Of a DNA stretch of 64,000 bases, positions 39,934 through 48,269 are shown in pieces. A program made the position numbers and the translations under genes. Each line of letters starts with the position of its first letter. Position 1 is the first letter of the stretch. The stretch comes from Pseudonocardia sp. N23 (GTDB taxonomy: Bacteria > Actinomycetota > Actinomycetes > Mycobacteriales > Pseudonocardiaceae), in assembly GCF_002583555.1 (NCBI RefSeq), contig NZ_BEGX01000114.1, positions 79,347-143,346 on the forward strand. The letters run 5' to 3'. Under the pieces are notes generated by a model that worked only from the letters and a program-made list of their open reading frames with translations, did not search any database and had not been told where the DNA came from.

Positions 39934-40944
39934 GTGCCGGTGGACCCCCAGCCGCAGGCGGTGCTCTCGCCGCTCACCGAGAGCGCGGTGTTCCTCACCA
40001 TGACCGTCGGCGACGGCGGTGAACAGGCCGTCCGCGACCTGCTCCCCGACCTCGGCGGGCTCGTCCGCTCCGTGGGGTTCCGGCTTCCCGACGAAGGCCT
40101 CACCTGCGTCACCGGCATCGGCGCCGACCTGTGGGACCGCACCTTCGACGGCCCCCGCCCCGCCGCCCTGCACCCGTTCCGCGAGGTCACCGGGGCCCGC
40201 CACCACGCCCCGTCGACGCCCGGCGACCTGTTCCTGCACGTCCGCGCCGTGCGCCTGTTCCCGTGCTTCGAGCTGGCCCGGCTGGTCCGGACCCGGCTCG
40301 GCGACGCGGCGGTGGTCGTCGACGAGGTGCACGGCTTCCGCTACTTCGACCGTCGCGACCTGCTGGGGTTCGTCGACGGCACCGAGAACCCGACCGGGGA
40401 CGGTGCCTCCGCCGCCGTGCTGGTCGGCGGCGAGGACCCCGCCTTCGCCGGTGGCACCTACGTCATGACCCAGAAGTACCTGCACGACCTCCCCGGCTGG
40501 CAGGGGCAGAGCGTCGAGGCCCGGGAGCTCGCCGTCGGCCGCCGGATGCTCGACGACGTCGAGCTCGACGACGCCACCAAGCCGCCGGACTCGCACGTCG
40601 CACTCACGACGATCGTCGACGACGACGGCACCGAGCGTGAGATCCTGCGCGACAACATGCCCTTCGGCTCGATCGCCGACGGCGAGTACGGGACCTACTT
40701 CATCGGCTACGCCGCCGACCCCGACGTGCCGGAACGCATGCTGCGCAGGATGTTCGTCGGCGAGCCGGAGGGCAGCACCGACCGGCTCCTGGAGTTCTCG
40801 ACGGCCGTCACCGGTTCTCTGTACTTCGTGCCCTCGGCGGCACTCCTCGACGACCCGCCGCCCGCCCGGACCGCGGCCGAGGCCGCCCGGCCGGCGCCCG
40901 CCCACGGCGACCTGGGGATCGGGGACCTGCGCGGCACCCGATGA
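39934..40944 (+). CDS. DyP-type haem peroxidase with an encapsulin cargo-loading tail
   Basis: A 336-residue dye-decolourising peroxidase. The catalytic GFVDGTENPTGD motif holds the distal Asp, HVRAVRLFPCFELARLV follows in the fold, and GTYVMTQKYLHDLPGWQ and DNMPFGSIADGEYGTYFIGY are typical. The proximal His is probably that of SHVALT. I prefer the GTG at 39934 (CGGAG 8 nt upstream) over one at 39904. The tail, an Ala/Pro linker then HGDLGIGDLRGTR, matches the cargo peptide that loads DyP into encapsulin nanocages. No encapsulin gene lies nearby. Confidence 0.92.
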   Translation: MPVDPQPQAVLSPLTESAVFLTMTVGDGGEQAVRDLLPDLGGLVRSVGFRLPDEGLTCVTGIGADLWDRTFDGPRPAALHPFREVTGARHHAPSTPGDLFLHVRAVRLFPCFELARLVRTRLGDAAVVVDEVHGFRYFDRRDLLGFVDGTENPTGDGASAAVLVGGEDPAFAGGTYVMTQKYLHDLPGWQGQSVEARELAVGRRMLDDVELDDATKPPDSHVALTTIVDDDGTEREILRDNMPFGSIADGEYGTYFIGYAADPDVPERMLRRMFVGEPEGSTDRLLEFSTAVTGSLYFVPSAALLDDPPPARTAAEAARPAPAHGDLGIGDLRGTR

Positions 40945-41283
40945 CCGGTCGGTCGGTCAGGCCGCCCTCCGCTTGCCCCGCGTGGTCGCGCCGAGGTGCA
41001 GGACGAGGGTGACCAGCGCGAACACGGTGTTTGCGGAAGGCGGACGCCGTCGAGCGCGACCAGGTCGTCGAGCTCGCCCGCCATACGGACGTCCTGCTGA
41101 GGGCTTCCGGCCCGGTCTCGCCCGAACGTCTCGGTCGAGGGCCTGCCGACGTCACCCCGCTCAGCCCCTCGGCGGGAGCTGGACGCCTGCGTCACGCCGG
41201 AGCCGGTGGCGGACCTGCCCACCGATGCCGAGATCCGGTCGTTCCTCCGCGCGGCCGGGTGCCTGCTCCCCTTCGGATGACAC
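40945..41283. other. Gap with gene debris
   Basis: I see no intact gene in this 339-bp stretch. On the minus strand, about 40963-41032 reads TVFALVTLVLHLGATTRGKR and then RAA-stop, which looks like the last membrane helix of a lost transporter or membrane protein. On the plus strand, fragments such as VVELARHTDVLLRASGPVSP have no start or continuation. Confidence 0.35.
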
Positions 41284-42096
41284 CTACGACGAGGTGGCCA
41301 GGAACTCGCGGACCAGCGATCCGAGCCGGGTCGGCACCTCGAGCTGCAGAAGGTGCCCGCACCCGGCGAACAAGGCCAGGTCCGCGTTCGGGAGGTGCTG
41401 CGCCAGATACAGACTCGCCGCGGCCCCGATGGTTGCGTCGTCCTTCCCGTGGGCGGCGAGCACCCGGTGCGTCATGTCGGGAAGCACCGTCTCGTCGTAG
41501 ACGGGCATGGGCTCCCCGACGGCCATCGCGGCCTGGAACGACCGCCGGACCTCGGGGCGTGCGGCGACAGCGAACCGCTCACGGACATAGTCGTGCGGCG
41601 CCGTACCCCGGGACAGCTGCGCGCCCACCAGGGCGCGCATCGCCGCCTCGTCTGGGGTCCGGTAGAAGTCCGTCAGCGTGGCCAGCCTCGCCGTGACGGG
41701 AGTCCCTCCCGCGGCAAGCAGCACCACCCGGCCGACGCGCTCGGGGGCGCGCCGGACCAGCTCCAGCGCGACCCTGGCGCCGTAGGAATGCCCGACCACG
41801 TGCACCCGTTCCAGGCCGAGCGCATCGAGCAACGCGACCACCGCCACAACCCGTCGCGCAAACCAAGGGGCCGGTCCGGCGTCGACGTCCTGCGGGTGGC
41901 TGCTCCCGCCGAACCCGACGAGGTCCGGCACGAGGCACCGGTACTCCCCGAGAGCGGGCAGCAGCGAGGCGAAGCTCAGCGTCCCGGTGGCTCCCGGTCC
42001 GGTCCCGTGCAGGAACAGCACCGGCTCGCCGCGCCCGTCCCCTGCCGTCGCGAGGTGGGTCGTGTCCGGTCCGGTGGCCAGGTCCGTCGTCCTCAC
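41284..42096 (-). CDS. Alpha/beta hydrolase, meta-cleavage product hydrolase type
   Basis: A 270-residue alpha/beta hydrolase. The oxyanion segment is LFLHGTGPGATG, the nucleophile motif VVGHSYGARVALELV, the Asp in AAHGKDDAT and the His in FAGCGHLLQLE. HGTGPGA is typical of MhpC/BphD/HsaD-type C-C bond hydrolases. GTG start at 42096 overlaps the stop of the dienelactone hydrolase-like gene. It is the last gene of an operon with an extradiol dioxygenase, so it probably cleaves the ring-opened product to a dienoate and an acid. Confidence 0.87.
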   Translation of the reverse strand: MRTTDLATGPDTTHLATAGDGRGEPVLFLHGTGPGATGTLSFASLLPALGEYRCLVPDLVGFGGSSHPQDVDAGPAPWFARRVVAVVALLDALGLERVHVVGHSYGARVALELVRRAPERVGRVVLLAAGGTPVTARLATLTDFYRTPDEAAMRALVGAQLSRGTAPHDYVRERFAVAARPEVRRSFQAAMAVGEPMPVYDETVLPDMTHRVLAAHGKDDATIGAAASLYLAQHLPNADLALFAGCGHLLQLEVPTRLGSLVREFLATSS

Positions 42097-42833
42097 ACCA
42101 GCACCCGGCGGAACAGTTCGAGGGTGCGGTCCCACGAGGCCGTCGCCGCCTGCTCGTCGTAGGCCGGGAGGTTCGGGAACATGAAGCCGTGGTCTGCTCC
42201 GTCGTAGATCTCGACGGTCGCCCGCGCGCGTGCCAGCTCGTCGCGCAAGGGCTCGTTGAGCGCGAGCGGTGCGAGGGTGTCCGCTGCGCCGAACCCGACG
42301 AACAGGTCCGCGGCGATGTCGCCGACGCTGCGGTGCGGCGAGTCCGGCTCGTCCGTCACGCAGAACGACGGGTGCATCGCCGCGCCGGCGGCGAACCCGT
42401 CCGTGTCGGCGGCGAGCAGACGGAACATCAGGCGCGCACCCACGCAGAAGCCGATGGCCGCCTTGACCCCGTCACCCGCAGCGGGGTCCTCGGCCGTGAC
42501 GGCGAGCAGCGCGGCCGTGTCGGCCAGCACCTCGTCGTCGTCGAGTGAGCCGACCGCCGCCATCAGCCGTTCGAACTCCGGGGATCCCGGGCCCTGGGCG
42601 ATCCCTGCCATGTCGAACGCGATCGTGGGCCCGATCCGGTGGTAGAGGTCGGGCAGCACGGCGTAGTAGCCGGCAGCAGCGACCCTCCTGGCGACGTCGT
42701 GGATGTCCGCGCGCAGCCCCGGCCCGTCGTGGAAGACCACGACCACCGGGAAGGGGCCGCCGCCGTCGGGATGCCGGATCGCGACGGCCATCGGTCCGTC
42801 GGCGGTCTCGACGGTCACCTCTTTCTCGATCAC
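42093..42833 (-). CDS. Dienelactone hydrolase family protein
   Basis: A 246-residue DLH-family alpha/beta hydrolase. The nucleophile is a cysteine in IGFCVGARLMFRL, the His is in GADHGFMFPN and the Asp probably in FGAADTL. VVVFHDGPGLRADIHDVARR is the usual N-terminal block. GTG start at 42833 overlaps the dioxygenase stop. In this operon it may open a lactone formed from a ring-cleavage or Baeyer-Villiger product. Confidence 0.88.
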   Translation of the reverse strand: MIEKEVTVETADGPMAVAIRHPDGGGPFPVVVVFHDGPGLRADIHDVARRVAAAGYYAVLPDLYHRIGPTIAFDMAGIAQGPGSPEFERLMAAVGSLDDDEVLADTAALLAVTAEDPAAGDGVKAAIGFCVGARLMFRLLAADTDGFAAGAAMHPSFCVTDEPDSPHRSVGDIAADLFVGFGAADTLAPLALNEPLRDELARARATVEIYDGADHGFMFPNLPAYDEQAATASWDRTLELFRRVLV

Positions 42834-43798
42834 GTCGTTCCCCTTTCAGAGGGCAGGGCGGTGGTGATCCCGAACCCGATGATCCATTCGGGGACGGGCT
42901 GGTGGAACGACGACAGGGTGCGGTACGGCCCGGCAGTCGCCAGGGCGGCGTGGGCGGCGATCCAGGACCGCACCTCGTGGACCGAGCTGCCGCCCTGCTC
43001 GCCGAGCCATCCGACGTCGTAGTCGTCGAACCGGGTGAGGTCTCCCTCGGTGAAGAGCCGGAGGAACTCGTGGTCGAGGTCCGGGTTCAGGGGCATGAGT
43101 GGGGACTCGCCGCGCGCGAACGCCTGCCCTGCCTGCCGGACCGCCTCCTCGCGGGCCGTCTGCTCGGCCGGGGTGCGGCGCCGGTCGACGAGGTGGGCGG
43201 CGGCCTCCGGCGAGGCCTCCCGCAGGCGCGGGACCGGTACGTCGTGGGACAGGCCGCCCGAGCCGACGAGCAGGACCCTGCGGCCGAGACCCCCGACCCA
43301 CTCCCCCACGGCCTCGCCGAGACGCCGGACCCGCCGCAACGGGCCGAGCGGCTCGGCGACCGAGTTGATGAACACGGGGATCACGGGCTTCGCGCTGCAC
43401 CCGCCGAACAGGATGTCCAGGGGCTGCGAGATGCCGTGGTCCACGACCATCTTCTCCGACATGGCGACGTCGAGATCGGCCTCGAGCAGGCGCGCGATCA
43501 GGTCGTCGGCCAGCGCCTGGGGAACGTCGAGATCGCCTGCGCTCGTGCCGTAGTCACCGATCGCCCTGGCTGCCGTCCCGACGCAGAACGGTGGCATCAG
43601 CTCGTACCGGAACCCTTGGTAGTGATCGGGGCCGAAGACCACGACCAGATCGGGATCGAACGTCGTGACGAACTCCCGGGCCTCCCGCAGCGCGTCGTCG
43701 ACCCTGCGCCGCACCGACTCGCCGGGGTCGGCGGTCCACAGCAGCGGGGCGTGCGACATGCAGCAGAGGGCCAGCTCGGCTGTCGTCTCCGCGGTCAC
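42830..43798 (-). CDS. mhpB: Extradiol catechol dioxygenase, MhpB type (class III)
   Basis: A 322-residue LigB-fold dioxygenase closely resembling 2,3-dihydroxyphenylpropionate 1,2-dioxygenase MhpB. Shared blocks are LCCMSHAPLL, VVVFGPDHYQGFRYELMPPF, the DHGISQPLDILFGG metal/active-site segment, PVIPVFINSVAEPLGPLRRV and VLLVGSGGLSHDVPVPRL, ending PVPEWIIGFG. Fe(II) ligands are the conserved histidines in SHAPL and GPDHY. It meta-cleaves a catechol. GTG start at 43798, 3 nt after the flavin monooxygenase stop. The identification is strong; the natural substrate may differ from the enterobacterial one. Confidence 0.92.
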   Translation of the reverse strand: MTAETTAELALCCMSHAPLLWTADPGESVRRRVDDALREAREFVTTFDPDLVVVFGPDHYQGFRYELMPPFCVGTAARAIGDYGTSAGDLDVPQALADDLIARLLEADLDVAMSEKMVVDHGISQPLDILFGGCSAKPVIPVFINSVAEPLGPLRRVRRLGEAVGEWVGGLGRRVLLVGSGGLSHDVPVPRLREASPEAAAHLVDRRRTPAEQTAREEAVRQAGQAFARGESPLMPLNPDLDHEFLRLFTEGDLTRFDDYDVGWLGEQGGSSVHEVRSWIAAHAALATAGPYRTLSSFHQPVPEWIIGFGITTALPSERGTT

Positions 43799-43800
43799 CG

Positions 43801-44886
43801 TCAGACCGTCAGCGAGTGCAGCGCGGGCACCACGTGCTCGCCGTAGAGCTGGTAGGAGCGCATCGTCTGCTCTTTGGTCAGGGTGCCGAACGACCCCCAG
43901 TTGAGGAAGTTCCCGCAGCCGATCGTCTCCACCTGGTCCACGATCTGGTCCCGGACCGTCGCGGGCGTCCCGACGCAGATCGCGCCGATCGCGACGAGGG
44001 CGTCGAACGAGACGTCCTCGCCGGCGAACGGGCGGAAGAAGGACTGGTAGTGCTCGTAGCCGGCGGGCACGTTGTCGAGGTCGTGGAACACCGCGGCCTC
44101 CTTGAACGCGGCGAACAGCGCATCGAAGGCGGGCTCGGCGAGATCACGTGCCTCCTGCTCGGAGTCCGCGATGAACACGTTGCGGCACACGCCCATGTCG
44201 GTGGCCTCGGCATCGCGCCCGGCGTCCGCGGCGGCCTTCTTGTAGCCCTCGAAGATGGTCCGCATGTTCTCGGTCGGCGAGAAGACCGAGGTGAACCTGA
44301 AGTTCTGCCGGGCCGCCCATGCCACGGTCTGCGGACTCAACGCGGTGACCCAGATCGGCAGCTCGGGGCGCAGCGGCCGGGGCCAGATGCCGACGTTGTC
44401 GTAGTTGTAGAACTCACCGTGGAAGGACCAGGTCGGTTCCTTCCACGCCGACTGGATGAGGGCGACGGACTCCTCGAACCGGGCGCGGGTCTCCTCCATC
44501 CGCACGCCCTCGCGGAGGAACTCGGGCTCGTCGACGCCGCGGCCCATGCCGATCTCGAGGCGGCCACCGGTGAGGTGGTCCAGCATCGCGCCCTCCTCCG
44601 CGAGCCGCCGCGGATTGTGGAACGCGGTGATGTTGGCCATGACGCCGATGTTCATCCGGCTCGTCCGCTGGGCCAGCGTCGCGACGAGGAGGTTCGGTGA
44701 CGGGCTGATGCTGTACGGGGTGAAGTGGTGCTCGGAGAAGAAGACGCCGTCGAAACCCTGGCCCTCGGCGGCGACCCAGGACTCGAGCTTCCAGTCGTAG
44801 AGCTCCTTGCACAGCTGCGGGTCGAACTTCGCCGGGTCAGGGTCGTACGGGTAGCTGAAGATCTCGAAGAGCCATGACTTGACCAT
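43801..44886 (-). CDS. Luciferase-like flavin monooxygenase (LLM class)
   Basis: A 361-residue FMN-dependent bacterial-luciferase-like oxidoreductase. It has YDWKLESWVAAEGQGFDGVF, FFSEHHFTPY (the LLM EHH motif), LTGGRLEIGMGRGVDEPEF and RPLRPELPIWVTALSPQTVA. It is the first gene of the meta-cleavage operon and needs a flavin reductase from elsewhere. It probably hydroxylates or oxidises the aromatic or alicyclic substrate upstream of MhpB, in place of the more usual FAD hydroxylase MhpA. It diverges from the AraC regulator gene. Confidence 0.9.
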   Translation of the reverse strand: MVKSWLFEIFSYPYDPDPAKFDPQLCKELYDWKLESWVAAEGQGFDGVFFSEHHFTPYSISPSPNLLVATLAQRTSRMNIGVMANITAFHNPRRLAEEGAMLDHLTGGRLEIGMGRGVDEPEFLREGVRMEETRARFEESVALIQSAWKEPTWSFHGEFYNYDNVGIWPRPLRPELPIWVTALSPQTVAWAARQNFRFTSVFSPTENMRTIFEGYKKAAADAGRDAEATDMGVCRNVFIADSEQEARDLAEPAFDALFAAFKEAAVFHDLDNVPAGYEHYQSFFRPFAGEDVSFDALVAIGAICVGTPATVRDQIVDQVETIGCGNFLNWGSFGTLTKEQTMRSYQLYGEHVVPALHSLTV

Positions 44887-45001
44887 GTGATGTTCCGTTC
44901 ATCTCGACACGAGGCCGGTTCCGTGTTCACGGCACTCTGGAGCCCGGAGTGACGGTATTGCGGGCTCGTCGGGCCACCGAGCCGTTGCGCGCGCCGGTCC
45001 G

Positions 45002-45028
45002 TCCGCTTCTCGCGCCGCGAGAAGCGGA
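45002..45028. promoter_or_regulatory. 12-bp perfect inverted repeat in the LLM/AraC divergent promoter
   Basis: TCCGCTTCTCGC and GCGAGAAGCGGA with a 3-nt spacer. A likely operator for the AraC-type regulator. Confidence 0.65.
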
Positions 45029-45035
45029 TGACCGT

Positions 45036-45057
45036 CGGCGGAAACCGGCTTCCGCCG
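45036..45057. promoter_or_regulatory. Second inverted repeat in the LLM/AraC divergent promoter
   Basis: CGGCGGAA and TTCCGCCG, 6 nt apart, 7 bp downstream of the first repeat. Both lie in the 255-bp gap between the divergent genes. Confidence 0.5.
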
Positions 45058-45141
45058 CTCCGCCCGCCACATACGATGGACCGGCTCTGTCTTCGGTGAC
45101 CGGTCGTCACGATGCCGTGACGCGGGGAGGAGTCCGCGGCG

Positions 45142-46173
45142 ATGAAGCCGAGCCGACCGCCCGGGGCCGGGGTCCTGTCCGACGTGCAGCCGCCGGCCGG
45201 CGCACTTGTCCACACCAGTGACGTCGACGAGGCGAGCGCCGCCATCTCGGCCGCCTACGCCCCGCACAAGCTGCAGATCGCCGGCCGGCCGAGCAGGTTC
45301 GACATGCGCCTGTGGACCAACGGGATGCCCGGCCTCGACTTCGGCTACATCCAGCTCGGGACGGACGTGCGTCTCTACGCGCCGCCGCCCGGCTACCACA
45401 TCGTCGTGTTCGCGGGCGTGGGACACGTCCGGATCGGGTCGGGGAAGGACTCGGTCATGGCGTCACGGGGTCGCGGCGTGCTCGTGTCCCCGCGCGAACC
45501 GGTGTTCTTCGAGGACTGGAGCCCGGACTGCCGGCTCGTCACCGCCCGCTTCGAGCCCTCCGCCCTGGAGGACGTGCTGGCCTCGCTCCTCGGCAGGGCG
45601 CCGGTCGAGCCCCTCCGCTTCGACCTCACGATGGACCTCGCGGCCCCTCGCAGCGGGTCGTTCCTCCGTACGCTGCAGCTGCTCCGTTCCGAGCTGGACA
45701 GACAGGACGGGATGACGAGCGACCCCGTCATGGCCGGCGGACTCGCGAGCCTCGCGATGACCGGACTGCTGCGGGCACAGGCGCACAACTACTCCGACCA
45801 GCTGGAGGGCACCCGTCGGGTCGAGGCACCGGCGAGCATCCGCAACGCCGTCGAGCTCATCGAGGCCAGGGCTGCCGAGATCGTCTCGGTGGTCGAGGTC
45901 GCGACAGCGGCAGGACTGAGCGTCCGGGCGCTGGAGGAGGGTTTCCGCAGGCATGTCGGGAAACCGCCCATGACCTACCTCCGCGAGTTCCGGCTCGCCC
46001 GGATCCACTCCGAGCTGCAGGCCTCGGATCCGGACCGGACCACTGCTGCCGCTGTCGCGAGACGCTGGGGTCTCAACCACTACGGCCGGTTCTCCGCGGC
46101 GTATCGGACCCGGTACGGAGTCGCGCCCGCGACGACGTTGCGACGGTCGCCGCGTGTGACCTCGCAGCGCTGA
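45142..46173 (+). CDS. AraC-family transcriptional regulator
   Basis: A 343-residue regulator with an N-terminal cupin-like sensor domain (about 30-200) and a C-terminal double HTH (about 240-335) including VVEVATAAGLSVRALEEGFR and AAVARRWGLNHYGRFSAAYR with the family's GRFSxxYRxxYGxxP pattern. This layout is that of the AraC-binding-like (AlkS/XylS-related) activators of aromatic catabolism. GGGGAGGAG precedes the ATG. It is divergent from the meta-cleavage operon and is its probable activator. Confidence 0.9.
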   Translation: MKPSRPPGAGVLSDVQPPAGALVHTSDVDEASAAISAAYAPHKLQIAGRPSRFDMRLWTNGMPGLDFGYIQLGTDVRLYAPPPGYHIVVFAGVGHVRIGSGKDSVMASRGRGVLVSPREPVFFEDWSPDCRLVTARFEPSALEDVLASLLGRAPVEPLRFDLTMDLAAPRSGSFLRTLQLLRSELDRQDGMTSDPVMAGGLASLAMTGLLRAQAHNYSDQLEGTRRVEAPASIRNAVELIEARAAEIVSVVEVATAAGLSVRALEEGFRRHVGKPPMTYLREFRLARIHSELQASDPDRTTAAAVARRWGLNHYGRFSAAYRTRYGVAPATTLRRSPRVTSQR

Positions 46174-46179
46174 CCGGGG

Positions 46180-47850
46180 TCAGCCCACTACCGGGAGCAC
46201 GACGCGGGAGCGGCCGTCGACGGGGAGCGTTCTCGCGGAGGGGCGCAGGGTGGAGCCGGTGGCGGCGGGCTCGCCGGAGCCGAGGTTGCGGGCCAGGCGC
46301 GGGTGCGCGCCGCCGGAGACCTGCAGCCGCACCCGGTGCCCGGGCCCGAACCGGTGCGCGGTCCCGGCGAGCTCCACCCGCACGACCCGCTCGCGGTCGG
46401 CGTCGGTGAGCCGGACGAAACCGTCGGCGACGTTGACGGACCGGCCGCGGTCGTCGACGTCACAGATTCTGACGAAGAGGTCGGCGTGCGGGTTGTCGCT
46501 GCGGTGCGCGAGCTCGACGACGATCGTCCCGGCGACCTCGAGCGTCCCGGTGAGCGCCTCGCCGGTGAAGGTCACGACGTCCGCGCGGGCCTCCAGCGGC
46601 GCGTTGTCGACGACGCCCGCGGTCTTGCCGTCGAGCAGCGGGCCACCGAACGCGGGGGTCGGCTCGGCGGGGTCGTAGGTGAAGGTGACGGGCGCGGCGG
46701 GCCGGGTGGACGCCGTCGCCGCGAGCCCACGGCCGGGTTCGACGTACAGGGTCCGCGGCGTCGTGGGCGGGGGCCAGTCGGCGGAGCCGCGCCAGCCCGC
46801 GTCGGCACCGGTCACGTAGACGCGCACGGGCGTGGGTCGCGTCGCGGGCCGGCCGGCGAGCCGCGAGCCGAGGAAGTCGAGCGCCTCCTTGACGACGCGG
46901 CCCCCGCCGCGCGCGGCGGCGTCGGTGTGGGTCCAGGGCCCGACGGTCAGCGACACGTCGAGGCCACGGCCGTGCAGGTGCGCCCACTGGTCGAGGGTCT
47001 GGCGGATGAAGATGTCCTGCCAGCCGCCGACGAGCAGCACCGGCGTCTGCACGCGGTCGAGCGCGGCGGAGAGCTGCATCGGCTCCCAGAACGGGTCGGT
47101 GGCCTCGGGTCGCGACGCCCAGTCCTTGTACCAGGGGGCCTGGCCCGCGAGGAGGGTCTCGCCGGCGTCGACGAGGGGGATGCCGTCCATCGCGGCCCGC
47201 TGGCGGCGCTGCGTCGAGCGCTCCCGCAGGAGCCGCCCGAACAGGGAGCCTTCCTCCTGGTGGGCGACCATGTCGCTCCAGCCGAGGAAGTCGGCGAGGG
47301 AGAAGGAACCGATGCCATGGGCGGAGCGGTTGAAGTCGTGCGGCCCGACGACGATCACCGACGCCTTCAGCTCCGGCGGCGGGTCCATGAGCAGCGCCCA
47401 CTGGGTGAAGCCCAGGTAGGACAGCCCGAGGGTGGCGAAGGTGCCGTCGAACCACGGCTGTTCACGCATCCACGCGACGGTGTCCTGGCCGTCCTCGATC
47501 TCGCGGCGCATCGGCTCGAACGCCCCGCCCGAGCCGAACGTCCCGCGCACGCTCTGCAGCAGCACCTGCCAGCCGCGGGCGGCGTAGACGCGGGCGAACG
47601 CGAGGCTGTTGAGCGTGGTGCGGCCGTAGGGGCCGCGGACGAGGATCGTGCCGAGCGGAATGACGTCGGCGGGGGTGTAGAGATCGCCGAGCAGGTCGAC
47701 CCCGTCGCGCATGGGCGCTCGCAGGCCGAGGGTGACGGTGTACGCGCCGCCGGGTGGGAGCTTCCAGACCCGGTCGATCACCCGGTCGGCCAGGCGCGCT
47801 CCCCGTCCCGGCTGCGTCCCTGCCGGTGCTGCACCGACCGTGCTGCTCAT
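46180..47850 (-). CDS. CocE/NonD-family hydrolase (X-Pro dipeptidyl-peptidase type)
   Basis: A 556-residue serine hydrolase. The N-terminal alpha/beta-hydrolase domain has RAPMRDGVDLLGDLYTPADV, FARVYAARGWQVLLQSVRGT and the nucleophile in GLSYLGFTQWALL. The C-terminal jelly-roll domain (about 350-550) has GTIVVELAHRSDNPHADLFV, DGFVRLTDADRERVV and HRFGPGHRVRLQVSGGAHPR, as in cocaine esterase. It hydrolyses an ester or amide; the substrate is not evident. Its stop is 6 bp from the converging AraC stop. Confidence 0.92.
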   Translation of the reverse strand: MSSTVGAAPAGTQPGRGARLADRVIDRVWKLPPGGAYTVTLGLRAPMRDGVDLLGDLYTPADVIPLGTILVRGPYGRTTLNSLAFARVYAARGWQVLLQSVRGTFGSGGAFEPMRREIEDGQDTVAWMREQPWFDGTFATLGLSYLGFTQWALLMDPPPELKASVIVVGPHDFNRSAHGIGSFSLADFLGWSDMVAHQEEGSLFGRLLRERSTQRRQRAAMDGIPLVDAGETLLAGQAPWYKDWASRPEATDPFWEPMQLSAALDRVQTPVLLVGGWQDIFIRQTLDQWAHLHGRGLDVSLTVGPWTHTDAAARGGGRVVKEALDFLGSRLAGRPATRPTPVRVYVTGADAGWRGSADWPPPTTPRTLYVEPGRGLAATASTRPAAPVTFTYDPAEPTPAFGGPLLDGKTAGVVDNAPLEARADVVTFTGEALTGTLEVAGTIVVELAHRSDNPHADLFVRICDVDDRGRSVNVADGFVRLTDADRERVVRVELAGTAHRFGPGHRVRLQVSGGAHPRLARNLGSGEPAATGSTLRPSARTLPVDGRSRVVLPVVG

Positions 47851-47937
47851 GCGCGTCTCCCCTCCGTCGGGTTCCCGGCCCCGACGCTAGCCGAACCGAC
47901 GGATCAGAGTGCGGCCTCGACCTTCTTCGCGACGCCC

Positions 47938-48122
47938 TCGCGCACCGACCTCATCGGGCGCGAGCGCGATGTCGTCGCCCTCGTGGTGCGGGGCATGACC
48001 GACCCGGGAGGTCGCGGCGGAGCTCTGACAAGGCGGTCGAACACCACCTGGGCAACGTGTACGGGAAGCTCGGCATCCGGTCGCACCGCGCGCTGCGGAC
48101 GGCGCCGGCGACGACGGGATGA
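47938..48122 (+). pseudogene. Relic of a LuxR-type HTH domain
   Basis: One frame reads LIGRERDVVALVVRGMTD and another then reads SDKAVEHHLGNVYGKLGIRS, the two halves of a LuxR-family C-terminal HTH. At least two frame changes and a short loss of the middle separate them. No N-terminal domain remains. It lies in a 419-bp gap (47851-48269) that otherwise holds only the operator before the FAH-family gene. Confidence 0.7.
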
Positions 48123-48229
48123 CGCACCGTCACCCCTCGTTCGGCATCGGCCTGCAGCCGTGGCCGCGCTCGGCCCCCGGGCCGGCGCGGTCTTGCCCGC
48201 GACCGCGTCGGCCGCCTAGATTTCACCGC

Positions 48230-48247
48230 CGACCGACTGGTCGGTCG
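48230..48247. promoter_or_regulatory. TetR-type operator before the FAH/GMC operon
   Basis: CGACCGACTGGTCGGTCG, a palindrome except for its central TG, 22 bp before the ATG at 48270. It matches those of the 24-39 kb regulon. Confidence 0.87.
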
Positions 48248-48269
48248 CGTCACTGGGGACGGGAGTCGC

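Noticed and set aside
40945..41283. Encapsulin shell gene after the DyP peroxidase
   Set aside because: No frame in either direction resembles an encapsulin; only fragments are present.
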